Source: Hymenolepis diminuta | Lineage: Eukaryota; Platyhelminthes; Cestoda; Cyclophyllidea; Hymenolepididae | Length of the DNA: 64,000 nt | Assembly: GCA_900708905.1 (NCBI GenBank) | Contig: CAADRB010000042.1 | Coordinates: 735,288 to 799,287 of the forward strand | Direction of reading: 5' to 3' | In this document: in pieces, positions 24,901 through 37,049 of the stretch | Layout of the letters: every line of letters starts with the position of its first letter | Numbering within the stretch: the first letter of the stretch is position 1 | Position numbers and translations under genes: made by a program | Notes under the pieces: model-generated | Databases searched by the model: none | The model's input: only the letters and a program-made list of their open reading frames with translations | Told to the model about the DNA's origin: nothing

Positions 24901-27900
24901 TGCTGCATCTTCACAGCAACAGTTACTCGCACTGTAGACTACCTTTACAACGTTAGTATTCTCCATTTAAAGTGCGTAAATATTGGATAACTTGAACAGA
25001 CCTCTTATTTCTCTATCTAGGCATTTGGAACAGCCAAGAAGCTCCAAAAAGTTTCGATCGATAATGTAATGTATTGGGAACTATGCCAAAGAAGCCCAGA
25101 GATAAAGTCTCAATTTAAGATCGTGTCAGTGGACACGAATGCCTTAGAGACAAATGCCTTAATGGGAAGAGCAGACCAGGCGGTTTTGCCTACGTCTGGA
25201 ATTCAGGTGTCTGGACGTTGCACTATCTAAACTTTCGCACCCTTTGCAAGAGTGAGTTATAACAACTCTTCGATTTTCATTTATTAGTTCGTTTTTCAAT
25301 TCCGTTTTCAATATGTTTAACCTAGTGAGATGAGTTTTTTGTGCGTACAGTTTTAGTGACTAATCCTTAACTTTTTCGTAGCTATTTGATTAGTGAGAGA
25401 AAAAAGTGTCAAGTAATCACTTTCAATAAATGTTTTGTCAGTTCTCTAGAATTTAAAAACCTTTAATAGTCAGTGGTGCAGTTCTGGCATTTGTGCCAAA
25501 CGAAGATGTATTATTCAATCTTTGGTTTTTAAATGGACCATTATTCAGCTTTGAAGATTGACTCTTCCTACCACACACGGTAGGAAGTATTTAACTACTA
25601 ATAAAGTATCTGAGATGGTTAAAGAAACACCCAAGAGCCGCTTCAGGATTTTATCCCCGAGTTCCCTTCTAGAGGAGTTGCGCTTTGCTGTCTGATGAAT
25701 CTTGTTCAGGTTATATTTCATGAGTTTATACTTAACAGGCCGATAGACAGAATTGAGAGGTTAATGGTGTCCATCTCAGAGTAATTTTATCCCGGGGAGG
25801 AGCCTTTGTCTCCATCGAAGATCAGATGTATTTTTAGTGCATTAAGTCACATACTGTTCGAATAAGCTATTTAATAGAGTTTTTTTGACTGGTTGAGCAG
25901 ACGAGGCATATTTAGGCTATATATTGAGCATTTTCGCTGCCATTGATATAATATGTGAACTCGATATCAGATGTTCTGAATTATGTGTTACCCCTTAGCT
26001 TTCCTTCACAATTTTTGGGTACAGTTATACAAGGTGTCTTCACGAGCAACATTGGAAATATATGTACATTCAGGACTAGGTGGATACATATAATGCATCG
26101 TTTAACTTTCTTGTGCTTTGTTCCTTCTAATAAATGCTTATTTTTCACATTTGGCTATCGAAAGATGATTACTTTTCTGTATTCTGTATTTTCTATTTAC
26201 TGCTTGTCATCTTGGTCGGAGTTCACTTCTCTGTCGTCCACGGTTCTGCTATGTAATAGCTTTAAAGGAATATCAGGGAACGCACTATCTTTTTGAAGAG
26301 ATTGCTCTAGTTCTTCCGCGCACAATAAGATGAGGCTGGTTTGTGCCAATTAAGGTTCATTTTGGAGAACCAAAGATCAAGAGCACGAAGTGAAGATAGG
26401 AATGTTGGTAGGGTAATTGGTGTTATGTAGTTGGGGAGGGAGGTAAATACTCAGAAGGGTGTGATGACTTGACAAGGCTATGAGTGTAAAATATTTACGT
26501 TAAAGGAGTTCCAGCTTCAGTCAGGCTCCAAAGGCACATATTGGGTGATTAAACACTTAATTAAATGTAAAATATGTGAACGGGTTATTCGCCTTAAATC
26601 TGGTCGCAGCAATCTATTTATACCTTTTCGTCATTTCTCTAGCCACCATGGATGATTTCTATGAGGGGGAACCTAGTGATGTGGAACAGATAAATGAAGA
26701 AGAGTCTGAAGGGGAAGACAACTACTGCCTCTCAAAATGCAAAGCCAATCGGTCTGGTAAAGTGGAGTCATCAAATAACAGGGGCCATCCAATTTCACAC
26801 GAGGAGGGGATAGTGACTCAGTCTGGGAACAATTCAATTGAAGGCGAGGCCACATCAGAGATGAACATTGTAGATGAGGATGTGCACGTTAGTCGACGAA
26901 AACTGAAGGCAAAAGCAAAAACGGTGGTGGAGACTGGAAGGGAGATAACGGCTCCTGGTGCTGCAGGATGGACGCAGAAAGAGCAGAACCAGCTAGAGAC
27001 AGCAATGAACTCCTTCTCCAAGGAAACACCAAAACGATGGCAACTGATTGCTGAGTGTGTCCCTTCGAAGACTCTGGTAAGGTTTGGCTGTTTCCTTACT
27101 TTTATTAGAACAATATCTAGCTCAGGTATAAGTGAGGAGCCGCTTAAAATTACCTCTATTGCCCTGGGCTAAGTCATGAACCATATTTAATGCTTATGGG
27201 ATCTGTTCGGCGGTATTCCATTTATTGAAATGTAAAGCTATATTGTCGAAGAATAACGATATATAATCATCAATATAATCTAGGCTGCCGACTACGCCAG
27301 GTTCAGAAGGAAGAAAATGGTATTACTTAACGAAGACTTTTCGTCCCTTTATTAAGAAAGTGTGATCTGTTTAATATTGCAATGAGGAAACTTCATTCTC
27401 AGCTACAAACATGGATGAATGGTAGTTGAATAGCGAGATACATCCGAATGATGTTATTAATTCTGTCCATTGTACATCAAATATTTAATTTAACCTCTCA
27501 GGTTTATTCCCGGAACCTAGAATCCACCCACTCATCCAGTTTAAGAACGAAAAATCTTACGAATTTTAGTTTTGTCATTTATAATACCTAGTGCTTTTCT
27601 GCTTAAGAAATTCGTATTGTATCACTTTTTAATAATCGGTAATGATCAAGGAGATTGATTGTTATTTGTCCCTGACAAAGAAAAATTTAACAATTTTTTA
27701 TAAATAGTAAAGGGGGAATCGAGTGAATGGTAGGGTAGCGAAGAGTCTTACTTCACCTGAGTTCTAGATTCTAAATATCGAACTTTAGTATCTACTTCCT
27801 AGGTTCTTGATCTAATTTCAGTGTAATAAGAAAGTAGAGACAAGTAAGCCATACTTATGTAACTAACTCGGTAAAGGATTTTCATGCTATTGTAATTCGG

Positions 27901-28086
27901 GTGGGTTTGTTGAAAACAGGTTTAATTCTTCTATGCGTAGAACAGAATGAGCCCTAGAAATAGAACAGTTTCATATTGAATTGATGCACTTTATTCTTTT
28001 TATTTCTCTTTTTTCAGACCGAAGTGATGGATCGAGTAAAGTTCCTTGCTGAACGTAGCAAAAAGAAACTTCAAGCTGAACAGTGA
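21962..28086 (+). CDS. DNAJC1: DnaJ homologue subfamily C member 1 (ERdj1/MTJ1), complete, 7 exons
   Basis: DNAJC1 is an ER-membrane J-protein that recruits BiP on the lumenal side and contacts ribosomes on the cytosolic side. Exons: 21962-22102, 22145-22296, 22334-22505, 22544-22790, 23881-24318, 26643-27076, 28018-28086 (TGA). They join in phase to 550 residues, against about 554 in human. Residues 1-20 (MVRSWTIFTIFLSSIFVANA) form a signal peptide. The J domain is at about 36-102 with HPD at 66-68, and PVFYYRKLRKMSNHE follows as in the family. A transmembrane helix spans about 128-149. A Lys-rich ribosome-facing segment lies at about 262-280. SANT domains are at about 328-376 (SWTQNEELALIRL..RWSKIAQILGRSVTDV) and 493-541 (WTQKEQ..RWQLIAECVPSK). 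The first three introns are only 42, 37 and 38 bp. The start of exon 5 (23881) is the least certain junction. Confidence 0.92.
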
Positions 28087-29719
28087 TTGTCTTCGTTATA
28101 TGATTTCTTGCTTAGACTGTTAATAATTTGTGATCTGAATGTACGTGTTTGTTACCAAAGTATTATTTTGTTTACTTTTTTCTTCTGGGCTGGGATTATG
28201 AGAATATGTGATTTTATTAGGTGACTCAATAATATCACTCATTTTCGCACTGCGTATTTATTCACAGATGTGAACGCACGTACGTACGTGTTTGGTCTGG
28301 GATTTTTATTAATTCCACTCTACCAAAAGTTAACCAGCTGCGTTTGGAAAACATTCAGTATTATGTTTATAATACAGAGAGAGATGAAATTTGTAGATTT
28401 CAGTCCGATTAATTATAGATATCCCTTGATTCGAGTTATTAACCATATCTCATATCTAAGACTTTCTTGGCTTAAAGCATTTGAAGGCGTTAAGCTTCGT
28501 TGAAGTTTAGTTTTACCGTTGAGTAAAAAGTTCCACTAAGGATTACATGCAACTACCGGTAGAAGGAAGCTTAAATCTGGGAAGTTACTAAATCAAAGTT
28601 GGGAAAGAATGTCAAGATCCAGAAAAGGTTATCATAAAGCCTCAGAGCTCTTATCAGTCAACCAGAACTTGGAGGCTGTAGATCATATTGTCTGATTTGT
28701 ATGCTCTATACGAACTTTGAATAAATGGATTTATTATTACCAATAATGTCAATCTGGAAATCTACGGGTTTATTGTTTAGGAGATATAAACGTAGAATGG
28801 TATTAATCTATTTATAAATTCTATCTTCACGAACTTCACTTTCCCAGGATGGATTGCAGAAACACAGAGCAGGTAGGAGCCATGGACTTAGAAGCGGAAG
28901 TTTAGTCTCATTTGGAGAGTTAAGTTAACAACATAGATGCTACAGAGGGTGAGAAAATCAATAAATAACTTACTGCGTGAGAAGGTAACAGAGAGAGAAT
29001 AAAGTGGACGTTCAGACTAAGTTGGTAAAAGAATTAAATCTACAATCGAACGTAAGTGAAAATAAGGACGTTCCAAGTATATAACTAGGTGATAGTGTCC
29101 CCTTACTTATCATTTTTACAGATTGACTCTTTTGTATAAACTTGACTAGCATAGAGATATATAATAAAATAGTTATATCCTGTCGTTCATATATTGAACT
29201 CCCCGTCTTCGTGTTACTGCCATTACCCCGTCTAGGCGAGAGTACCAATTTCTTAAGGCGTCTCACGTCTGCTATTCTAGAAAATTCCAGCCCCAGGAAA
29301 TAATTTTTCTCATCAATTTCTTCAATAAATTTCCATTCATTGCATTCTGTATGTGGCCTTTTATATTTGCAATGATGGAATTCTAACAACGGTTCTGAAT
29401 ATACATTTGCTCACATCGATAGGTTATCGATTAATCGTATCCATATTGATTTTGTACATTAATTATGCCATTCAATATATTATCAGATTCTCGACTGTGT
29501 ACATTCCAGTTATACAAATTCATCCGTTTACAATACCTTGAATCAAATCATTCCAGTGCCGAACCGAATTATATCCTCCATTCTCTTAATAGCTCGATTA
29601 CTTTTGCTTACAGTTGAATAGTAACTGCCACAAGGTGAACGTCAATTTATTTATTAATTGTTAATATTCTTAAAATTATTAAAATTTAAGTCAGTTTCGG
29701 AAGAAAAATAGTATTCTCC
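28087..29719. other. Intergenic, DNAJC1 3' flank
   Basis: No recognised gene. A minus-strand frame at 29012-29389 has a good splice acceptor (before 29346) and a plausible charged composition, but no family match and no convincing donor, so it is not called. Confidence 0.3.
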
Positions 29720-29938
29720 CTAGTAAGGGTTCAGATAACGCTGACAATTGTTGTTGTGGTAGGTCCATTGGCCATTGACCCCAAGATAGTATCCATCATT
29801 ATCCATTCGATGGATTTTGTTCAGCACAGCATCCACATTGGGAATGATGTCGTTGGACACCATTTGACCACTCAGTAGGTCGTGAGGTTGGGCCAAAATC
29901 ATCCACTGTCCGGTTAATGTTCGAACGTACATCCCTCG
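29720..29938 (-). CDS. Possible terminal exon of an unidentified minus-strand gene
   Basis: On the minus strand a polypyrimidine-poor but valid acceptor (..AACGCAG at 29939-29945) opens a 72-codon frame. The frame begins RGMYVRTLTGQWMILA and ends in a stop at 29720-29722. A canonical AATAAA on the same strand (29651-29646) lies about 70 nt downstream, the normal spacing for a last exon. The residues, including two GQW motifs and a GYYLGVNGQWTYH block, look protein-like, but I do not recognise the family. No upstream exons could be traced in 29939-32110. Could be chance. Confidence 0.3.
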   Translation of the reverse strand, partial: RGMYVRTLTGQWMILAQPHDLLSGQMVSNDIIPNVDAVLNKIHRMDNDGYYLGVNGQWTYHNNNCQRYLNPY

Positions 29939-32110
29939 CTGCGTTGAATTACAAATAGAGAAAGTTTGATTTACATTTTTAAACAAATAAGATATTTCGA
30001 AATTCTAGGCGACTTTAAATGGGTAAACTGAGACGAAAGTATCAAGTAGCTTTATCGAAAATTTGTATACTATACAATTAAATCCGCGTGAGTTATTAAA
30101 GCTCATTCTGGATGAAATCTAGTGAGCTCTGTTGTGATTAAGATGTCTTCTCTGCTCATGGTTTGCAAGAAAATGTAAATTAACACCAGATGCTCATATG
30201 TAAAATCATGAAAATTGAGTTTTGTAAGATATTTTCATTTCAGGGTGAATTATACCTCTTATGAGAAAGTGAGCAGCTAGCCTCTTAGCATTCCGGCTTC
30301 CTAACATTCCCCCATTTGACCCTTGTCTCATCCCTTGTTGGACTGTTTCGCCATTTCCCGTGTTAAGATACTACCCAGTGGTTAAAACCTGCAAGATTTT
30401 ACTTTACTGTCATGGGTTAAAATAATAATTCCGTTTGAACAGAAAAGACCGATTACAACAGTATCTAAGATATGATAAATATGGATATAACTTTAGATGT
30501 TACATTTACAGCGGAGTGAGGAGAGTGAAAGTGACGGTTCTAGTCCAGAGAAGTAAAAATTTCTAAATAACTCAGGCTACGACTTGTGCCCTCCAGTCCA
30601 TATGACCATGATTCAACATATTTTAGGATACTTCATTTCAAAGACCGATAAATCTGACCTAGATGTCGGTTTGATAATATTTTTTTGCCAATGCATTTCG
30701 TACTCATCCATTTTACAAACGAGATCTAATTTGTATAAAAAACCAAATAAATTGTTTACATGCAACTACTCAAGCTCGATAGCTACAAAGTGACTAAGTG
30801 GCATACACTATGGCCTGCATTTAGGATAATAAACAATGAAATAGAGATTTTAAAAGTCAGAACTGAAGAGATATGATACTTCCCACTCCAATTCATGTAC
30901 GAGGACCTAAAACGTTTGTGGTAATTGATCAGACCTCTCTTTCTAATTACAGCACGAACAGGTGTTCTTCGAATACGTTTGGCTAGGAAGTTGTGGAATA
31001 TTAAGGGATCCGATGTAAAAACACTGAATTTTAATTACGCGTCTTGGTTAAATCAACTCCAAAGAAATGGAAAAGAAGTCGGTGGAATTTAGACGGAAAT
31101 AATAATCTCATAAGGAAGACTATGAGCGCAAGATTTAAATGTGATTTGAAGAGAAGTGGGTTGCAGAAAAAAAAGCAAAATTATGCATTAAGGTGCAATT
31201 AAATGCAACACTTTAGCGTAAATGTTAGTAAATAAAGTCCAAGGATAGTACATTTAGTTCAAGAAGAAGAAAATTAAATAATTATTATGATATGCAAACT
31301 TTCTTACTTGTTTCACTTGCTCCTACCGTTTGTATTTGCGAAATGAAAAGAGTGTATAACGTCTAGAGAAAAGCAAAGCCTACATTCTGCGCCCCTTTTG
31401 GGTCACGATGCACAGCCATGTTTTGCGCATTAAAAACACTTTCGACAAATATGTGAAACCTAATTGCGTAGTTATTGCTTTTTTCCTTTCAGTTTTAATT
31501 ATAACTCAAGAAAAGTTGTAAGAAGGTTATTAAGAAAGTGCAATTTTATCCTCACAATTTATCTTATTAAAGTACAAATATCAAGTCTTGAACTCGAAGA
31601 ATTTAGTTTCCAACTTTAGAAAGTATTGCAATTTCTACAGAAGATTCATAAAATTGGCTCGAAACGGTTTAGTGATAGGTAACATAACGGAGATTACATA
31701 ATTAACTAATAAATACACAAAATTGCAACGAATTTTCCGATGATAAAAACTATTTAAGAAGGGTGTTAAAAATGCTATTTCCAACCCTAAAGGCAGTTAA
31801 TGTTTTGCTTCAACCAAAAGACGTTCCTCGTAACAATTTTTCTTTATATATCTTTATGAAAAACAATTAAGGAAAAATATAATCGGCTCCATAGGAAAAT
31901 AATAGACTACGCAATTTCCATTAAAAATTAAAAGATATCGAAATGAAAATTTCTAATTTTGGTCATCAAAAATGATGACTGAAGATTTGAGAAATGTTTA
32001 TTGTTGGTCAAATTATTGTCCTTTTAATACGTTAAATTAGCTGTGGAGTTTTGGAACCAGCGTGTTTACTTACGATCCACCGGTTGTATCTGGTCTGATC
32101 CGTATTCGCC
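29939..32110. other. Intergenic, AT-rich
   Basis: Nothing supportable. An open frame at 30584-30793 has no coding character. GATACTACCCA at 30369-30379 is shared with the SINE-like repeat at 34336-34560. Confidence 0.3.
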
Positions 32111-32533
32111 ATGGCTCAAGAAAAACCCGAAAACAGTCACAATGTCGATCATACTGGTAGGATCTTTTATTGTCTACTCCTGTAAAAGTTGTTTTACTGT
32201 CATTGTTAAAATTTTTTAGACCATGATGACGAATATGTTGTTCCTCACATGCACATCGGCTGCTTGGTCAATTCTATGGCTTATATGGATGTATTGAGAA
32301 ATCCTGCAATACTGCTTCAGGGTTTCCAAAGTCTTCCAGCAAGTTCCCAAAAGTCGGTTTTGGATTTTTGCAATGGAAGGTTAAAGGAAATTGAAAACAA
32401 GAATAAAATGCAACCCCCTTCTCAAGAGAACCCTTCGCCTTCCTCAGAGGCGACATCCAGTAGCTTTGAAGTCGAAGATCAACCTACGAATGGTGACTCT
32501 ACCGATGAAGGTAATAAACAATCAGATGAATAG
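32111..32533 (+). CDS. Small acidic protein of unknown function, 2 exons
   Basis: I do not recognise this gene. Exon 1 (32111-32156) begins MAQEKPENSHNVDH. A 63-bp intron (32157-32219, GTAGGA..TTTTAG) joins in phase to exon 2 (32220-32533, TAG), giving 119 residues. The N-terminal half has a compact, helical-looking segment (MDVLRNPAILLQGFQSLPAS then VLDFCNGRLKEIENK). The C-terminal 45 residues are Ser/Glu/Pro-rich, acidic and probably disordered. There is no signal peptide or membrane segment. The matching short intron and the sharp contrast with the surrounding AT-rich non-coding DNA support a real gene. The LxNPxxL..LP segment loosely recalls the start of nucleosome-assembly (NAP) proteins, but this is too weak to assign. 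Confidence 0.65.
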
Positions 32534-34335
32534 ATACTGTCACGTCTAAATTTTATCTGTACTCTATTGTAAGCTATTGGACTTCTGTAAAAATTATATA
32601 TAAATCCATATCGTTTCTACAGCGCAGCACTGTACTTATTTACTTTGATTAGTTATTTAAATGTCTTAATTTTGTGGGCACTTATTCTTTGCCATTAGAT
32701 TTCGCAGAGGACATTTTTACCATTTCTCCCTTATTAGTAGTATATAGTGCTACAACATAATTTTTACTCCCCCTATCTTTACTCATCATTTTTTCTCTAT
32801 TGGAACACATTTATTGTATAAATCTTCGTTTAAATTTTGACCTGTCATTAAAGCCCTTGTTTGTAATCCTCACCTATCATTTTCTGAGCCAGCAGTAGCT
32901 ATTAAACTGCATCACCTTATGCAGTAGAGTTCAAGGGCCGGCGCGCTAAATCTGAGGTCGTCTATTTAGTGATAATAGGAACGGAATGCACTGTTGCTCT
33001 AACAGTAAGTAGACCTCTGCTCAGTGGAAAGTTACTGTAAAAAAATAATTTGAGAGATCATGTCGACTTCTTGTACGGCGAAATTTGAATTTGGGAAGGC
33101 AGACGACTTGATAATTTTGAAGCTCAGGTGAAGTAGGGTTCTTTTGACTTCTCGACTCTTTTTTTTTAACTGAACTCACCCATTCATGCATGTTCACTAG
33201 TTGCAGCTTTTTTGTTAGGTTAATGGGTAATCATAATGTACTTATCAATAGATAAAACACATGGTACGAGTTCACCTGGTTGTAATCATCCCTCTTCATT
33301 TTGTGGCTCAACAGTAGCTACTAAGCTGGGTTACGCAGCAAAATTCGGAGGAGACGTAGAGACTAGCATGCTAGATAGGAGGTTACTACATCGGTCCCAG
33401 TCCACCGATAGGTATGCACTGATGTTCTAATAATAGATGGAGTCCTGTTCCTGATAAAAAAATTGTGATCATGCACGTCTGTGTCCTACTATATGAAATC
33501 GTTTAGGCCTTCGCTTACTTCCCAATCGCATTATGTTAGTCAAATTAAACTGATGAGTCCTGAGCATTAGCTTAATTACTTAATTAATTGTGTATGGTGA
33601 TTTGTAATACTCAGTTCAGGACTTGATCGGATTTTGATGTTTTCCTCTGCTTCTCTTGTAACTGATACTGTGTAACTTATCAGGAAGTACGTGCAAAAGG
33701 ACCAGATGACTCCAGAGGAAACAATTCATGAATAGATCATATCTTAGTATATAATGTCAATTACAACTGCATAGGTAGGCGAACTTGAAGACGGTAATTC
33801 AGCCATACTCAGGTCTTTGTTCTTCAAGGAGAGTTTATTATAAGGTCAGACACCAATAGCTTGGATAATACAATATCTAATAGTGTTGACAATAAGGCTT
33901 ACTCGTCCGACTGAAAGTCATTTCATAATCGATCTTCATTCAAAGTGGGAGGAAATCAAGTAAGATTGTTTTTTTTGACAATTGCATTTACTCGCGAATG
34001 TAATTGAAAGCGCGTGTATTATAAGAGTGGAGCATGTAGTAGGGGAAAACATGCGTTTTCCGACAATTAAATTATAGTAGGATCAACGTTATCAATCACC
34101 AATGCAAATGAGTTGAACTACTAGCAAAAACTCTTCAATTTCATGTCATTATCATAACTAAAAGAGTCGTAAGAAAGAAGACGCATGGAATGAAGAGTTG
34201 TATTAAGAAAAAAGGAACAGGGGGAAAATGTAAAATTCTGAATTTATGGTTATTTAAGCACTGACGTCGATTGGGTTTGGCTTCGGTTAAGGAAAAGTAT
34301 TTAAGGAGATAATATCGAGATTGGTTTGCATAAAT
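32534..34335. other. Intergenic
   Basis: No gene seen. The first 300 bp are the presumed 3' UTR of the small gene; the nearest poly(A)-like signal is ATTAAA at about 32848. An isolated open frame at 33236-33430 has no family match. Confidence 0.3.
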
Positions 34336-34560
34336 AGTATTTGGTGCACCCGTGGTACAGCAGTTAAGGTGCCCTGCCAAGTTAGAGGTCACAGCTTCGA
34401 CACCCCTTCAAGATGTAAACCCAGTGAGTCGACTGGCCAACTATTAGTTAAGTCTGGTTGGTAAAAAGGATGGTGGGCTTTGAGTTTTCTGCCAGGGAGA
34501 TCTCATGATACTACCCAAGGTGACTAACGGATAAAACTTTCTTAAATCTGTGCTGGAGTT
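34336..34560 (+). repeat. tRNA-derived SINE-like element
   Basis: GGTGCACCCGTGGTACAGCA (34341-34360) resembles a tRNA 5' half with an A-box. About 40 bp later CAGCTTCGACACC (34393-34405) resembles a B-box. An unrelated body follows to about 34560. This is the architecture of a tRNA-derived SINE. Similar heads occur at 899-950 (+) and 57101-57162 (-). Confidence 0.45.
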
Positions 34561-34860
34561 AATATTATTAGCTATAGTAAGTACTTGAGGCAAAAATGTC
34601 ACCAAAGGATCAAATCAGCGATGTCGGCATAGTACTTCAATGGGCCCTAACTGAGCTATCTTAATTATTTCCTTGTCCTTTTTACACTTTGCAAATGAAC
34701 TTTCAATGTGAAGAGAAATATTGAACAACTTCTGTCAATAACAGACCCTGTACTATGTTATTCTAGAAAATAGTGGGTACATGACCGAATGCATCTTATG
34801 GTGTTCATGCGTTGTTTCTAACTTGTAACTATTTTATGTCCTCTTATCTATATAAACCTA

Positions 34861-36170
34861 ACACATGGGCTGAAAAGTCTCGGGCCTAACACATAGATGG
34901 CGCTAGTTTTATTGCAGTCACCTTTTTTTTCAGTTAATACTAACCTTTAAAAGACAGCTGTTAAAATTTCATGATATTCTATTCATTAGTTTGTGAGTTA
35001 TTGTGCTAAGAGTGACGCCACTTTTGTTATTTTCAAAACAATAGATCAAAAGTAATTTCGTGTTTTAATTTTATACTGCTTCTTGATGGGAAAAAATACC
35101 GTTCAAGCGAAGCAATGGTTTGAAAAGTGTTATGGGGACTTCGCTCCATCAGAAACAACAATAAAACGTTGGTTTGCTGACTTCAANCGTGGTCGTAGAG
35201 ACACCGATGATGCAGAACGCAGTGGACGTCCAAATGAGGCGGTAATACCAGAGAACATAAAAAAATCCACAAAATCGTTTTGAATGATGGAAAAGTGGAG
35301 TTGCGTGAGTTAGCTGACATCGTAAAGATATGAAAAGAAGGTGTTGGCTCTATATTGCATGAGCATTTGACTATGAGAAAGCTCTGTTCAAAGTGGGTGC
35401 CGCGATTGCTCGCTGTTGACCGTGAGAACGAGAACGTGTTGATGAATCTGAGCAGTGTTTGGCCATGTTTAAACGTAACAAACAAACCGGAATTTTTGCG
35501 TCGATACGTGACAATGGATGAAACATGGATCCATCACTTCACTCAGCAATCAAAACGATCGTCATCTGAGTGTCATCNGAGTGGACAGCAANTGGTGAAC
35601 CNCGTCCAAAGCGCNCGAAAGNACAACAATCNGCTGGAAAGGTTATGGCCTCGNTATTTTGGNATNTGCGTGGTGTAATATTCATCAACTATCTTGAGAA
35701 AGGAAATACCATTAACAGTGAATATTATATAGCGTTATTGGGACGTTTGAAGGCCGAAATTGCAAAGAAACGACCGCATGTGGCAAAGAAAAAAAATTTT
35801 ATTTCATCAAGACAACACACCGTGTGACAAGTCAATCAAAACAGTGGCAAAACTACATGAATTGAACTTCGAATTGCTCCCACATCCACCGTATTCGCCA
35901 GATTTGGCTCTCAGCGACTACTGGCTGTTCGCAGACCTGAAAAAATGCTCGCCGGTAAGAAATTTGGCACGGATGAAGAGGTTATCGCTGAAACTGAGGC
36001 CTATTTTGAGGTGAAAGATAAGTCGTTCTACAAAAGTGGCAGTGGAATGTTAGAGCGGCGCTGGAATGATTGCGTTGCTCTTGAAGGAGATTACGTTGAT
36101 GAATAAAGCTAATTTTGAACCAAAAACCTGTGTTTTCTTTGTTAGGCCCGGGACTTTTCAGCCCATGTGT
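34861..36170 (+). mobile_element. Mariner-family transposon with intact termini and broken transposase
   Basis: The element is 1310 bp, a classic mariner length. It has 31-bp terminal inverted repeats with one mismatch (34861-34891 and 36140-36170; ACACATGGGCTGAAAAGTC core) and TA on both sides (34859-34860, 36171-36172). The transposase reads in pieces: DQK-stop-FRVLILYCFLMGKN (from about 35045), HTH-like QAKQWFEKCYGDFAPSETTI, then YVTMDETWIHHF (first catalytic Asp, about 35507-35542), HQDNTPC (second, about 35809-35829) and PYSPDLALSDYWLF (third, about 35893-35934). It ends GDYVDE and TAA at 36104-36106. A premature stop, at least four frameshifts (several in A runs) and ten ambiguous bases make it inactive as read. 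Its termini and sequence differ from the 8442 and 39312 elements. Confidence 0.93.
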
Positions 36171-36172
36171 TA

Positions 36173-37049
36173 TTTACCTATTTCAAATAGAAGTCAGGAA
36201 TTGGTTTTCCACATTCACGTATTTTTAAGCCTAGTTTTTCATCATTTTAATTAAAAGTGGGGGAACCTACAATATCCCCATTGATAATACAATCAGTCCC
36301 AACCTCCAAACTGTGAAATCGATGCAATGTTACTGAAATCCAGCACTGCCATTCGGATACGGATGTTTGAAGGAAAGGAAGCCATCCCTCGGCCTGTCGA
36401 AGAGATCAATGTTCCAAAAAGAGCTATAACCAACGACTTCAAGTCTTACAAAATACAAGGTAGTTAAGCTGTCATAGTGCAGACCATTATTCTTAAGCCC
36501 GTTATTTGTCTATCTTCAAGAGACATTAGGGGTGACGCTGTTCATTTTTGAGTTTTTTAGAGAGTTAAATACAAAATATATCCGAAAAATGCCTAAGGAT
36601 ATTCTTTAAGCTGAGCTGAAAAGTGAAATCCCAGACTCCATGCGCAAAATTCCCCTTCCCTCTCTCCAAATTTAGACCTTAAACCTGCGGATCCGAATGT
36701 CAGAGTATTTTAATTCATACCAGGTTTATAAATAAACGGATAATTTTATTTTACCTGCTGGCCAACAGGGTTATCTGCAAACTCAAGGGTAGACGCCCAT
36801 TGGTGCATACCCCATCATGAGATTGGCTAATCACAGCTCGACAGGAGGGATAGTAAGGTGCGAGATACCTATAAGAGTGGCGCCAGAATATCACGCCTGG
36901 TACTGTTAAAATTTTTCTTATTAAGATGTACAATTTTTAACTTATTTTTTTTGCATGAAATGTCTACTTAGGTTACAATTTAATGACACGAGGTTAGTGC
37001 GTCGATCGATAAATCTTCACGTGTATAAAACTTAATTTCTACGTGATAA
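36173..37049. other. Intergenic between mariner and SLC22-like relic
   Basis: No supportable gene. Short plus-strand frames around 36320-36460 show no family match. Confidence 0.3.

Noticed and set aside
25021..25070. Possible extra DNAJC1 exon after CTCTATCTAG (residues like AFGTAKKLQK)
   Set aside because: The exon ending at 24318 and the exon starting at 26643 already join in phase, no good donor follows, and the family needs no extra sequence here.
29012..29389. Minus-strand 125-codon frame with a plausible acceptor
   Set aside because: No recognisable domain and no matching donor or partner exon; kept only as a note.
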